Shown: piece after piece, positions 5,705 to 14,457 of the stretch
Numbering within the stretch: the first letter of the stretch is position 1
Layout: each line of letters starts with the position of its first letter
Assembly: GCF_022346425.1 (NCBI RefSeq)
Contig: NZ_JAKRCW010000011.1
Coordinates: 1 to 64,000, forward strand
From: Pseudoglutamicibacter albus
Lineage (GTDB): Bacteria; Actinomycetota; Actinomycetes; Actinomycetales; Micrococcaceae
Direction of reading: 5' to 3'
DNA length: 64,000 nt
The notes under the pieces: model-generated
Database searches by the model: none
The model's input: only the letters and a program-made list of their open reading frames with translations
Told to the model about the DNA's origin: nothing
Made by a program: the position numbers and the translations under genes

Positions 5705-7078
5705 TTATTGATGTGCACGCCAGTTGACGGTGGTCGGCTCGAGGTAGGCGTCCAAGCCCCAACGGCCGCGCTCGCGACCAACCCCGGACTGCTTCCAGCC
5801 ACCAAACGGCGCATCCAGCTCAACGACCGTGTGCTGATTGATCCAGACCGTGCCGGCCTCCAGCTCCGGCGCGAGCTGCCGCGCCCGCTCCACATCCGGC
5901 GTCCAGATCGAAGCACCCAACCCGAACTCGGAATCGTTCGCAAGCTCGATCGCTTCATCAACCGAGCTGTACGTCACGATCGGCAAGGCGGCACCGAACT
6001 GTTCCTCCCGCACGATACGCATGCCCTGTTCCGCACCCGCCACGATGGTCGGGGTCTGGAAATAGCCTGGAAGTTCGCACCGCTGATGCCCGGCAAGAAC
6101 AGTGGCACCGTCGGCTGCGGCCGCATCGACCAGTTCCCGCACATAGTCACGCTGGCTCGCGTTATGCATCGGGCCCAGCGTGGTTGCCGCATCAATTCCG
6201 TGGCCGAGCACAAACTTATTGACCTCAGCCAGCACAGCGTCAGTGAAGTCCGCGCGCAACGCTTCCGGCACATACACGCGCTTGACCGCCATGCACACTT
6301 GTCCGGCATTTCGGAAAGCACTGCCGACGATGCCGCGTGCGGTCACCTCGATGTCGGCATCCTCCAGCACGATGGCGGCGTCATTACCGCCGAGCTCCAT
6401 GGTCACGCGGGTGACGTTTTCAGCGGCCTGCTGCATCAACGAGGTGCCCACTTTGGTGGAGCCGGTGTAGGAGATCTTGTTGACCAGCGGCTCGGAAGCC
6501 AATGCAACGCTCACGGTGCGGTTGGATCCGGTCAGGACCTGCACAACATGCTCGGGCAGCACGGTGTTCATCAGCTCAATCAACGCGATAGCTGAAGCCG
6601 GGGTGGTCGGAGCCGGCTTCGTCAGCACCGTGCAACCGGCGATCAGCGCGGGAGCCAGCTTGACGCACAGCAGGGAGATCGGGAAGTTCCACGGAGTGAT
6701 GGTCCCCACCACCCCCACCGGGCGGTTCAGGACCTCGACGTTGCGGCCATCGCGCTCCGGGAGGCTGATCACTTCATCCCAGTCCAAGGTTGCGTAGTAA
6801 CGGAACAGGCCGGCCGCGACCGTGAACTCCATCTTCGCCTCACCCACCGGTTTACCCTGCTCACGCGAGAGCACCTCACCCAAAGAATCGAGGTTCGCCT
6901 CGATCTTCTCCGCGATCTTCACCAGCGCCTCAGCACGCGCCCCACGGTCACGCCGCCAACCACGCAACGCCGCACGGGCGCGGACTGCTGCCTGCCGCGT
7001 GTCTTCGGCCGTGTTTTCCGGAACCTGCGCAACAACTTCCAGTGTTGCCGGGTCAAAAACCTCGTACTGGCTGCTCAC
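5705..7078 (-). CDS. NAD(P)-dependent aldehyde dehydrogenase
   Basis: A 457-aa ALDH-superfamily enzyme oxidising an aldehyde to its acid. Visible landmarks are TITPWNFP with Asn131, the YTGSTKVG cofactor loop near 204-211, the general base Glu228 in MELGGN, and catalytic Cys262 in GQVCMAVKR. The C-terminal FGGWKQSGVGRERG motif is present. Length is slightly below the usual 475-490, from a short N-terminus. GTG start at 7078. Divergent from the SDR gene at 7358, and the shared intergenic region carries the 17-bp palindrome at 7264-7280. It likely oxidises an aromatic aldehyde within the cluster; the substrate is inferred from context only. Confidence 0.9.
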   Translation of the reverse strand: MSSQYEVFDPATLEVVAQVPENTAEDTRQAAVRARAALRGWRRDRGARAEALVKIAEKIEANLDSLGEVLSREQGKPVGEAKMEFTVAAGLFRYYATLDWDEVISLPERDGRNVEVLNRPVGVVGTITPWNFPISLLCVKLAPALIAGCTVLTKPAPTTPASAIALIELMNTVLPEHVVQVLTGSNRTVSVALASEPLVNKISYTGSTKVGTSLMQQAAENVTRVTMELGGNDAAIVLEDADIEVTARGIVGSAFRNAGQVCMAVKRVYVPEALRADFTDAVLAEVNKFVLGHGIDAATTLGPMHNASQRDYVRELVDAAAADGATVLAGHQRCELPGYFQTPTIVAGAEQGMRIVREEQFGAALPIVTYSSVDEAIELANDSEFGLGASIWTPDVERARQLAPELEAGTVWINQHTVVELDAPFGGWKQSGVGRERGRWGLDAYLEPTTVNWRAHQ

Positions 7079-7101
7079 GTGTACCTACCTTCGGGGCTAG
7101 A

Positions 7102-7183
7102 ACTGGACGGTTGTAAGAAGTGGACGGGACTAGAGTTGCATGGACCTAGAGTTGGACGGGACTAGGGTTGGACGGGACTAGAG
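7102..7183. repeat. Decayed tandem repeats, TGGACGGGACTAG unit
   Basis: Copies of about 16 bp with core TGGACGGGACTAG at 7121-7136, 7152-7167 and 7168-7183, plus degraded copies starting near 7102 and 7140. They lie in the divergent ALDH/SDR intergenic region. Comparable arrays with different consensus occur at other intergenic sites in this window. Confidence 0.75.
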
Positions 7184-7263
7184 GCGGAATTGGCGTTGGC
7201 GCCGCCAGCGCCGCCGTAATTTCTCTACATCATGGAAGATTCGAGCCACCCAATGGCGTTAAC

Positions 7264-7280
7264 TTTCCAACCATTGGAAA
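7264..7280. promoter_or_regulatory. 17-bp palindrome, likely IclR operator
   Basis: TTTCCAA-CCA-TTGGAAA, perfect 7-bp arms, between the divergent ALDH and SDR genes. The TTTCC-N7-GGAAA pattern recurs at 10327-10343 and (one mismatch) 10383-10399, always in promoter regions of this cluster. The IclR protein encoded at 8206-9012 is the natural candidate to bind it. Confidence 0.65.
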
Positions 7281-7357
7281 AAACTCTGCGCCAATGAGGC
7301 AGAATGGTGACCATAGAACCAAACGCATGATCCAGCTCACATGAAAGGTTCTATCCA

Positions 7358-8203
7358 ATGAAAAAGACCCTTGTTGTCACCGGCGCTTCCTCCGGAATCG
7401 GTGCCCAGACCGCCGCGCAGCTACGCGAGGCCGGCCACCGCGTGATCGGCGTGGACCGCAACCCACCAGCCAACGCCGATACCGGCGCCGCGACCCAGTC
7501 CGGCGCTGCGCCGGCCGACGCAGCCCAGACCAACGCCGATGCAGGCCAGGACTTTGTGCAGCTGGATCTCTCTTCGGCCGAGTCCATTCAGGCTGGCGTC
7601 GCGCAGATCACCGAGCTGGCTGGCGGCCCCATTGACGGACTGGCGAACATCGCCGGCGTCCCCGGCACCGCACCGGCCGAGGTGGTCATGGCGGTGAATG
7701 TGCTCGGCCTGCGCGACTTCACCCAGGCGCTGTTGCCGCAGCTAGCAACTGGTGCCGGGATCGTGAACCTCGCTTCCTCCGTGGCCTTCGACTGGCGGAG
7801 CCACCTCACGCAAGCCAACCGCGCCATCCAGGCCGGCAGCATCGAGGAGCTGAAAGCCGATGAGCAGGTGTGGGCCCTGGTTCAGGATGAGTCCTACCTG
7901 TTCTCGAAACAGTGCGTCCGCCTCCTGACCGAGAAGCTCGCCACCTCCCTCCTGCCGCAGAAAGTCCGGGTCAACAGCGTGAGCCCCGGCCCCGTATCGA
8001 CCCCAATCCTGGAAGACTTCAAGAAGGATCACGGCCGCGAGAAAGTCGAAGGCGCCTCAAAACTGCTCGGCAAATTCGGTGAAGTAGCCGAAATCGCTGA
8101 CGTCATCGAATTCCTCCTCAGCGACTCCGCCCGATGGGTCAACGGAACCGACATCCGCGTCGACGGCGGCCTTGTGGCGTCCCGCCGGAGTGGAAACCTC
8201 TAA
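7358..8203 (+). CDS. Short-chain dehydrogenase/reductase
   Basis: A 281-aa classical SDR. The nucleotide-binding motif TGASSGIG is at residues 9-16, the NIAG strand near 97, the catalytic Ser in NLASSVAF and the YxxxK motif in SYLFSK, and a late NSVSPGPVSTP. It resembles the 3-alpha-hydroxysteroid/coniferyl-alcohol dehydrogenase group, with a large gap between Ser and Tyr. An Ala/Asp/Thr-rich insert of about 30 residues follows the second beta-strand (residues 36-66), where relatives have a short loop. The ATG follows AAAGG-type purines. The IclR gene starts three bases after its stop, so they are cotranscribed. It probably interconverts an alcohol and an aldehyde or ketone of the aromatic pathway. 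Confidence 0.86.
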   Translation: MKKTLVVTGASSGIGAQTAAQLREAGHRVIGVDRNPPANADTGAATQSGAAPADAAQTNADAGQDFVQLDLSSAESIQAGVAQITELAGGPIDGLANIAGVPGTAPAEVVMAVNVLGLRDFTQALLPQLATGAGIVNLASSVAFDWRSHLTQANRAIQAGSIEELKADEQVWALVQDESYLFSKQCVRLLTEKLATSLLPQKVRVNSVSPGPVSTPILEDFKKDHGREKVEGASKLLGKFGEVAEIADVIEFLLSDSARWVNGTDIRVDGGLVASRRSGNL

Positions 8204-8205
8204 CC

Positions 8206-9012
8206 ATGGCTAACCGTGCACCGCAGCGGCGAGGCAACCCGGCCAGCCGTTCGACTTCACAAAACTCGGAGGCACCGTCCATCTCGGTGACCTCGCGGGC
8301 GCTACGGATCCTCGACACCTTCGACAGCACGCAACGCGAACAATCCCTCAGCGGTATCGCCCGCCGCGCAGACCTACCGTTGGCGACCGCGCACCGGCTC
8401 GTCAACCAACTCACGATGTGGGGCGGCCTGGAAAAGAAATCAGGCCGCTACCGCATCGGCCAAAAGCTGTGGCGCATCGGCCTGCTCGCTTCCGCCCAGC
8501 GGGATGTGGCCGAAGTCGCCTCCCCCTACATGCAGGATGTGCTGTTTGTGACCCACAATGTGGTGAACCTGTTCATCCTGGACCAGCAAGAAGTGCTGCT
8601 GGTGGAACGTATCTCCGGTACCAACACGGGTGCCCCGTTCCGCAGGGTCGGCGAGCGCATGGACCTGCATTCGAGCGCGGCCGGTAAGTTGATGCTCGCC
8701 TACGGCTCCCCACACCTACTGGAGGAGTTGCCGGCCGAACTACCGCGGCACACGAGCCACACGATCGGGCGGAAAACGGAACTGATCCAGCACATCGCCC
8801 GGATCCGTTCGCAAGGGTTCGCGACCACGCAACGGGAAAGCGGGGAGAACAACTTCGCGATCGCGGTGCCGGTTTTCTCGCCGGCCACCGGGCACATCAT
8901 CGCGGGGCTGGGGATCGTGACCCAGGATGCGATGGCGCCCATCGGCAACGTGGTGCCGGTGCTGAAGATCGCGGCGCGCGGCATCTCCCGAACACTCGAA
9001 GTCGGCGACTAG
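8206..9012 (+). CDS. IclR family transcriptional regulator
   Basis: A 268-aa IclR regulator with an N-terminal winged HTH (SLSGIARRADLPLATAHRLV, roughly residues 47-66) and a C-terminal effector-binding domain (about 100-265) typical of aromatic-acid sensors. The start chosen is ATG 8206, three bases after the SDR stop, with GGAGTGG upstream; a longer frame from 8134 would overlap the SDR. It probably controls the flanking ALDH, SDR, MFS and P450 operons through the TTTCC-N7-GGAAA palindromes. The gene end overlaps the end of the opposing MFS gene by 4 bp. The effector is unknown. Confidence 0.9.
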   Translation: MANRAPQRRGNPASRSTSQNSEAPSISVTSRALRILDTFDSTQREQSLSGIARRADLPLATAHRLVNQLTMWGGLEKKSGRYRIGQKLWRIGLLASAQRDVAEVASPYMQDVLFVTHNVVNLFILDQQEVLLVERISGTNTGAPFRRVGERMDLHSSAAGKLMLAYGSPHLLEELPAELPRHTSHTIGRKTELIQHIARIRSQGFATTQRESGENNFAIAVPVFSPATGHIIAGLGIVTQDAMAPIGNVVPVLKIAARGISRTLEVGD

Positions 9013-10244
9013 CTCTCGCGTTCCGGCTTCTCTTTCAGCAAGATCATGGTGCCCACAATGCCGAGCAGGCTGAGCGCGCCGGTGAGCATCCAGGAGCTTT
9101 CCCAGCCGCCGGTTTGGACCGCGAACCACGCGATGAGGAACGGCCCGAGGAAGCTGCCGAGGTTGAAAATCTGTTGCATGAGCCCCATCACCACGGCACT
9201 CGATCCGTCCGGTTGAGCCAGTTCGCCGATCATTCGCGTCAACAACATGGGTGCTGCGCCACCGATCGCGGAGAACGCGACCGCGAAGAGGAAGGTCGCC
9301 AACGCCGGGTGGGCTGTCTGTTGCCACGGGATCGCGAAAAGCCCGAAGGACGTCACCGCCATGGCACCCAAAGCGATGATCAGCAGGTACTTTTCCTTGA
9401 TACCCTTGTGCACCAGCACGCCAGCCCCCAGCGCGCCGAGGATGTTGGCCCCGCCCACGAACGCGGACATCAGACCCGCGCCGGGCTGCTGGATCCCGTA
9501 CTGTTCATAGATGCGCGGCAAGAAGCCCAGAACCGCCAACCATTGACTGCTGTAGCAAGCGAAAATTACGCCGGCCAGCCACGGCCCCGGACGCGATATG
9601 GTGACGCGCACCAGCGGCCACATCTTAGCTGAACCAGCCGCCGCATCGCCGACGCTGCCCGCCGGGTCTTTCGGCACCAGGAAGATCACGAACGGGATCA
9701 AAAGCAGGGTGATGCAGGCCGCGCCAATCCACATCGGCCGCCACCCGAACTCCGGAACCATGAACGTACCCACCGTGAAACCGATGAACGCCGCAAGGCC
9801 CTGAAAGGTCGCCCACGCAGTCAGAGCGCGATGCACGTGCGGCGGTTCGAACCGATCCCGAAGTAGCGGTGGCCCCAAAACCACACAAAACAGGAAGCCG
9901 ATCCCCTCGACGGCCCGCGAAATGAAGATCATCGCGGGCGAGGACGCCAACGCGCCCAGTATGGAGCCGAAGCTCAACAGGACCATCCCGGCCAGGATGA
10001 CTCTGCGTAGCCCAAGCCGCTCCCCCATCCACGCCGTTGGCAAGCCACCAATGATGTTAGCCACCTGAATGATTCCGATAAGGACTCCCGCCTGCACCAG
10101 CTGGATACCAAGCTCTGAGCTCAGCGACCCAAGCGCTGGCGGCAGCTTCCAGACGTGGACGGCGCTGATGATGCCCATCAGGACCACGCACAGCCATGAA
10201 GCAGTCTCACTGTGAGAAGAACTCTGCCCGCGCATCGTTGTCAT
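9009..10244 (-). CDS. MFS transporter, CynX/NarK-like
   Basis: A 411-aa protein with about 12 hydrophobic segments and the MFS loop 2-3 motif (GERLGLRRVILAG), typical of a single-polypeptide secondary transporter of the major facilitator superfamily. The N-terminus SWLCVVLMGIISAVHVWKLP places it near the CynX/NimT and nitrate/anion carriers. ATG start at 10244. It is divergent from the reductase-P450 operon, with two palindromic sites in between, so it is probably controlled by the same IclR protein. Likely role: uptake of the aromatic acid or export of a product; the substrate is not readable. Confidence 0.83.
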   Translation of the reverse strand: MTTMRGQSSSHSETASWLCVVLMGIISAVHVWKLPPALGSLSSELGIQLVQAGVLIGIIQVANIIGGLPTAWMGERLGLRRVILAGMVLLSFGSILGALASSPAMIFISRAVEGIGFLFCVVLGPPLLRDRFEPPHVHRALTAWATFQGLAAFIGFTVGTFMVPEFGWRPMWIGAACITLLLIPFVIFLVPKDPAGSVGDAAAGSAKMWPLVRVTISRPGPWLAGVIFACYSSQWLAVLGFLPRIYEQYGIQQPGAGLMSAFVGGANILGALGAGVLVHKGIKEKYLLIIALGAMAVTSFGLFAIPWQQTAHPALATFLFAVAFSAIGGAAPMLLTRMIGELAQPDGSSAVVMGLMQQIFNLGSFLGPFLIAWFAVQTGGWESSWMLTGALSLLGIVGTMILLKEKPERES

Positions 10245-10326
10245 GGACCCACTTTCAAACCATTGTCGCCTTATCTTATTCCGCTAATGATAATCATGTA
10301 CACGTTGACTCATCAACAGGCTAGAT

Positions 10327-10343
10327 TTTCCATTAGCCGGAAA
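10327..10343. promoter_or_regulatory. Palindrome TTTCC-N7-GGAAA, site 2
   Basis: TTTCC-ATTAGCC-GGAAA between the divergent MFS (ends upstream at 10244) and reductase (10532) genes. Same length and arms as the perfect site at 7264-7280. Confidence 0.58.
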
Positions 10344-10382
10344 CTAGGGTTCTCAGCTCCAAACCGCAACACCACACCGGTG

Positions 10383-10399
10383 TTTCCATTGGATGGAAT
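10383..10399. promoter_or_regulatory. Palindrome TTTCC-N7-GGAAT, site 3
   Basis: TTCCAT-TGG-ATGGAA (10384-10398) is a perfect 6-bp inverted repeat; in the 17-bp frame only the last base departs from TTTCC-N7-GGAAA. It is 40 bp from site 2, spacing that could allow cooperative binding. Confidence 0.58.
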
Positions 10400-10531
10400 G
10401 TTTTGTGATGTGTGACACAACTAGTCCTAGGGTTGCTTCACGAGTAACCGCTACCCCGCGTATCAAGGGGTAGCCCCGACGAATCTTGTTCCCCACTGAC
10501 CCACGAGGCTTGTTCTAGGAGTGAGCTCATA

Positions 10532-11512
10532 GTGACACCCACAGCTACCGAAGAAACCCCAGAACTCATCGACGTTGTGGTTGACGAAGTCGATGACATT
10601 GCTGAGGGCGTTCTGTCACTCGTGCTGCGCCGCCGCGATGGCCAAGAGTTCCCGCACTGGACTCCGGGCTCCCACATTGACTTGCATCTAGGCAATGGTC
10701 TGATCCGCCAGTACTCCCTGTGGTCACCTATGGATGATTTGACCCAGCTACGCGTTGGCGTGCTGCGGACCCTCGATTCACGCGGCGGCTCCGAATGGAT
10801 CCACGACAACCTGCGCGCCGGCGAGCGCCTCAGCATCTCAGCGCCGCGGAATAACTTCCCTCTGGTTGATTCCCGTAAGTACATGTTCGTGGCCGGCGGC
10901 ATCGGCATCACGCCTCTGGTTTCGATGATCCAGCAGGTTGAGGAGCAGGGCCGGGAATGGCAGCTGTACTACGGCGGCCGCAGCCGGGCATCGATGGCGC
11001 TAGTTGAGCAGCTGGAAGAGCAGTACGGCACCGAGAAGGTGCACATCTTCGATGAGGATGGCCGGGGCCGCCTGGATCTGGAGAGCATCCTCGCTCTGCC
11101 GCGAGCTCACATGCTGATCTATGCGTGCGGCCCGGGCGGGATGCTGGAAGCGATCGAGGATTTCTGCATGGGTTGGCCTCCAGGCTCGTTGCACACCGAA
11201 CGGTTTGTTGCCGGCACGCTGGGTGCGGCCGGAAACCAGGATCCGTTCTCTGTGGAGCTTGCCCGCAGCGGTAAAGAGTTCACCGTTCCACCTGAGAAGT
11301 CCATCCTCGAAGTCATGGAGGAAAACGGCACCCGGGTGCTTTCCAGTTGCCGCGCTGGCCTGTGCGGTACGTGCGAAACCCGCATCATCTCAGGCGAGGT
11401 TGAACACCGCGATGCCGCCCTCACCCAGGAAGACAAGGACGCCGGCGACGTCATGATGGTGTGCGTTTCACGTGCAGCGGCCGGCTGCAACCGACTCGTT
11501 CTAGACCTATAA
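10532..11512 (+). CDS. Phthalate-dioxygenase-reductase-type oxidoreductase (FMN, NAD, 2Fe-2S)
   Basis: A 326-aa electron-transfer protein with flavin domain first (RQYS at 59-62), then an NAD(H) domain (GGIGITP at 122-128 and CGPGGM at 199-204), then a C-terminal plant-type 2Fe-2S ferredoxin domain with Cys273, Cys278, Cys281 and Cys311. This is the VanB/phthalate dioxygenase reductase order. GTG start at 10532 after AGGAG. A P450 gene follows 77 bp downstream, so it most likely reduces that P450 with NADH, making a two-component system. Such reductases more often serve Rieske oxygenases, but no Rieske oxygenase is in the window. Confidence 0.9.
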   Translation: MTPTATEETPELIDVVVDEVDDIAEGVLSLVLRRRDGQEFPHWTPGSHIDLHLGNGLIRQYSLWSPMDDLTQLRVGVLRTLDSRGGSEWIHDNLRAGERLSISAPRNNFPLVDSRKYMFVAGGIGITPLVSMIQQVEEQGREWQLYYGGRSRASMALVEQLEEQYGTEKVHIFDEDGRGRLDLESILALPRAHMLIYACGPGGMLEAIEDFCMGWPPGSLHTERFVAGTLGAAGNQDPFSVELARSGKEFTVPPEKSILEVMEENGTRVLSSCRAGLCGTCETRIISGEVEHRDAALTQEDKDAGDVMMVCVSRAAAGCNRLVLDL

Positions 11513-11589
11513 ACCCGCGCCGAACTTTTAGCCCCTGCGCTGGCTTTGTTACCCGTGTGCTGGACTTATAAAACTCTGGGAGTAGAGCA

Positions 11590-12789
11590 ATGAAGACGTT
11601 AGAGAACGTACCTGTTTTCACCGAAGACCCCTACAGCGAATCAGCGCTGCTGGACCCTTACCCCTTCCTGGAACGGCTCGCAGCAGCAGGGCCTGTCAGC
11701 TACCTCGAAGCCACCGGGATCTACGCGATCACCGGTTATGAAGAGGTCTATGAGGTGCTCAAGGACTTTGAGACCTACGTTTCCTCCGGCGGCCTCGGCC
11801 CTCGCGACATCCGCAAAGACGAAGGCTGGCGCCCGCCAAGCATCCTCGAATCCGATCCACCCATCCACACGCTCATGCGGCGAGCGCTGACCGGGGTCAT
11901 CAACCCTGGCACGGTACGTAAGCTGCGTGAACCGTTCACCCCGCCAGCGGCGGAACTGGTTTCTGAGCTTGCGCATCGTACCCATTTCGACGCGATCAAG
12001 GACCTCGCTGAGCTCTACCCCATCCGGGTCTTCCCTGACGCGGTGGGTATTCCGGAAGAGGGACGGGAGCATCTTCTGCCGTACGGCAATATGGTTTTCA
12101 ACGCTTTCGGCCCGGAGAACTACATCTACGAACAAGCCTTCGCCCACGCGGATGAACACTCCGCGGTCGTGATGAAGGCGTGCGAGCACGAGTCCCTCTC
12201 CCCCGGCGGTTTCGGCGCCAAGATTTGGGAACGCGTCGAGGATGGGCTGATTACCGAGCAGCAGGCAACCCTGCTGGTGCGTGCGTTGCTGTCTGCGGGA
12301 GTGGACACCACCATCTTCGGGATCGGCAACGTTCTCTCCGTGCTCGCCGGCGAACCAGAAGCCTGGCAAGAGCTACGCAAGCAGCCGCATCTAGCGAAGT
12401 TCGCGATCGATGAGGCGCTGCGCCTGGAATCGCCGTTCCAGAAGTTCCACCGAACTGTCAGCACTGACACGACCCTCGGCGGAGTGGACCTTCCGGCCGG
12501 GACTAAAGTGCTCGTGTTCTTGGGTGCCGCTAACCGTGATCCGGAGAAGTGGGGCCCAGACGCAACCAAGTTCAGCCTGGACAGAACGTCCTCTGGACAC
12601 GTCGCTTTCGGTATGGGCCTGCACCAGTGCGTCGGCCAGCCGATTGCGCGACTAGAAATGGAAATCGTGCTGCAGCAAATGCTGGAACACGTCGACACCA
12701 TCTCCCTGGCAGGAGAACCACAACCGATCCTGCACAACGTACTTCGCGGTTTCGAATCGCTGCCAGTAGAGATCAGCGCGGCTAAGTAA
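11590..12789 (+). CDS. Cytochrome P450
   Basis: A 399-aa soluble bacterial P450. The I-helix oxygen-activation motif AGVDTT is at 236-241, ExxR is EALR at 275-278, and the heme loop FGMGLHQCVG has its cysteine ligand at 347. There is no membrane anchor. ATG start with GGGAG upstream. It is cotranscribed with the reductase gene before it and an MFS gene after it. The adjacent SDR, ALDH and the later pobA/pca genes suggest oxidation or O-demethylation of an aromatic such as a methoxy- or alkylbenzoate, giving 4-hydroxybenzoate or protocatechuate. That substrate assignment is inference; the CYP family was not determined. Confidence 0.93.
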   Translation: MKTLENVPVFTEDPYSESALLDPYPFLERLAAAGPVSYLEATGIYAITGYEEVYEVLKDFETYVSSGGLGPRDIRKDEGWRPPSILESDPPIHTLMRRALTGVINPGTVRKLREPFTPPAAELVSELAHRTHFDAIKDLAELYPIRVFPDAVGIPEEGREHLLPYGNMVFNAFGPENYIYEQAFAHADEHSAVVMKACEHESLSPGGFGAKIWERVEDGLITEQQATLLVRALLSAGVDTTIFGIGNVLSVLAGEPEAWQELRKQPHLAKFAIDEALRLESPFQKFHRTVSTDTTLGGVDLPAGTKVLVFLGAANRDPEKWGPDATKFSLDRTSSGHVAFGMGLHQCVGQPIARLEMEIVLQQMLEHVDTISLAGEPQPILHNVLRGFESLPVEISAAK

Positions 12790-12867
12790 GCCTTTCCCTC
12801 ACCCCATCACAACCTGCGCGAGCCGTGCGGGTTATCACCCCTGCCCAAAAGTAGAGATAGGAAAGAC

Positions 12868-14244
12868 ATGTCAATCGATGCGAAAAAAGTCGAGGTGAAT
12901 ACGCTCCCTCCGCTCGATGCCTCGGACCCAGCCAACTGGACCGCACGCAAACGCAACGCTTACGGCTGGTCCATCGCAGTCATGTTGCTGATCCTGATGA
13001 TGATCAGCTGGGCGGATAAAGCGATCCTCGGCATCGTCGCGATGCCTTTGATGCGTGACCTGGGTATCACGCCAGCACAGTTCGGCCTGTTGGGTAGCGC
13101 CGTCTTCATGCTCTTCGGTGTCGCCCAGTTCGTGGCAGCACCTATCGCAAACCGGATCCAAGCCAAATGGATCCTACTCGTGTTGTGCCTGGTTTGGTCG
13201 CTCTCCCAGGTTCCAGTCATCCTGTTCGCATCCCTACCGGCACTGTGGATCAGCCGCCTCCTGCTCGGTGCCGGCGAAGGCCCGCTGGCCCCGATCACGA
13301 TGCACGCGGTGTACAAGTGGTTCCCCGCCAAGCGTTCCGCGACCCCAGCGGCACTGGCCTCGGCTGGCGTGACACTCGGCATCGTCGCTTTCGCGCCAGT
13401 CATCGCGTGGATCACCGCCGCACACGGCTGGAAAGCAGCCTTCGTTTTCGTCGCCCTCATCGGTGTTGTCTGGGCTGTTCTCTGGCTCTTCTTGGGCAAG
13501 GAAGGCCCATACACCTCGGTTGAGGCCGAGCACCGCATCGAAGGTACCACCCCTGACGAAACCACCATCGCCGCTGACTCGAAGGTCAAATACCTCAAGT
13601 CCTTCCTGACACCAAGCTGGCTGCTCGCGGTCCTCTGCTCCTTCCTGGGCTACTGGACCTTCACCGTGGCAATGACCTGGCTGCCGGCATACTTCGAAAC
13701 CGTGTACGGAATGTCCACCCAGCAAGCCGGCTCGATGATCGCGCTGCCAGCTATCTGGGGAACCATCTGCACGGTCGGTTTGAGCTGGCTCACCGAATAC
13801 CTCGGCAACCGCGGAATCGCTACCCGCTTCTCCCGCGGCTGGGTGCTCGGCCTTGCAGCAGCCTTCTCCGGCATCATGGTCCTGGCCGGCACGTGGGCAG
13901 ACAACCCGACGCTTGCACTGGTGTTCTTCACCTTCGGGTTCGGTACCGCCCCAGCCCTGTTCGCTGTCACCTACCTCGTCGCCGCAGAGACCACGAGCAT
14001 CTCCCAGCGCGGCGCCGTACTGCAGATCACTAACGCATTCCTGACCTCGGGCGGCCTGCTAGCCCCAGCGATCGTCGGACTTCTCGTCAGCGCGGCAGCA
14101 ACCGAGGCGATCGGCTACGAGAACTCGTTCCTCCTGACCGGCGCGATGATGGTCATCGCCGGCATCATCGGCTGCCTCGGCATCAACCAGCAGCGCGACC
14201 GCCGCAAGCTCGGCCTCGACCAGCCAGTACCAGCCGCCAAGTAG
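12868..14244 (+). CDS. MFS transporter (anion:cation symporter-like)
   Basis: A 458-aa, 12-helix transporter. A hydrophilic ~30-residue N-terminus precedes the first helix, and RNAYGWSIAVMLLILMMISW together with DKAILGIVAMPLMRDLGI resembles the ACS family that carries organic anions. Third gene of the reductase-P450-MFS operon; ATG at 12868, AGATAGGAAAG upstream. It probably imports the P450 substrate. A strong terminator at 14392-14430 ends the operon. Confidence 0.85.
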   Translation: MSIDAKKVEVNTLPPLDASDPANWTARKRNAYGWSIAVMLLILMMISWADKAILGIVAMPLMRDLGITPAQFGLLGSAVFMLFGVAQFVAAPIANRIQAKWILLVLCLVWSLSQVPVILFASLPALWISRLLLGAGEGPLAPITMHAVYKWFPAKRSATPAALASAGVTLGIVAFAPVIAWITAAHGWKAAFVFVALIGVVWAVLWLFLGKEGPYTSVEAEHRIEGTTPDETTIAADSKVKYLKSFLTPSWLLAVLCSFLGYWTFTVAMTWLPAYFETVYGMSTQQAGSMIALPAIWGTICTVGLSWLTEYLGNRGIATRFSRGWVLGLAAAFSGIMVLAGTWADNPTLALVFFTFGFGTAPALFAVTYLVAAETTSISQRGAVLQITNAFLTSGGLLAPAIVGLLVSAAATEAIGYENSFLLTGAMMVIAGIIGCLGINQQRDRRKLGLDQPVPAAK

Positions 14245-14300
14245 GCGGCCGCTCAGCAGGGCGTGCTGAGCTAAACCGTACTGGGTTGAATCAAAGCAAC

Positions 14301-14361
14301 GTTGATTCAACGCTGGGCTAGTTGACGCAACGCTCCATGAGATTGACGCGACGCTGCACTA
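14301..14361. repeat. Decayed tandem repeats, GTTGACGCAACGCT unit
   Basis: Three about 20-bp units at 14301-14320, 14321-14340 and 14341-14361 share GTTGAnnCAACGCT at their starts. They lie between the MFS stop and the terminator. Same kind of array as at 7102-7183, with a different consensus. Confidence 0.7.
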
Positions 14362-14391
14362 GGCACACAAGCAGCGCAACCCAGCCGCACC

Positions 14392-14430
14392 GCCGCCGCT
14401 GACAACCACCCGGTTGTCAGCGGCGGCTTT
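14392..14430 (+). terminator. Rho-independent terminator of the P450 operon
   Basis: Perfect 16-bp stem: GCCGCCGCTGACAACC (14392-14407), loop ACCC, and the complementary arm at 14412-14427, followed by TTTGTG. Placed after the MFS gene and before the opposing helicase gene, so it may insulate both. Confidence 0.85.
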
Positions 14431-14457
14431 GTGCACCAAGCAGGCCGGTTCGTCGTT

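Noticed and set aside
8740-9327. Open frame of 195 codons crossing the IclR/MFS convergent ends.
   Set aside because: It overlaps two recognised genes on both strands, is Arg/Gly/Asp-rich and has no family features.
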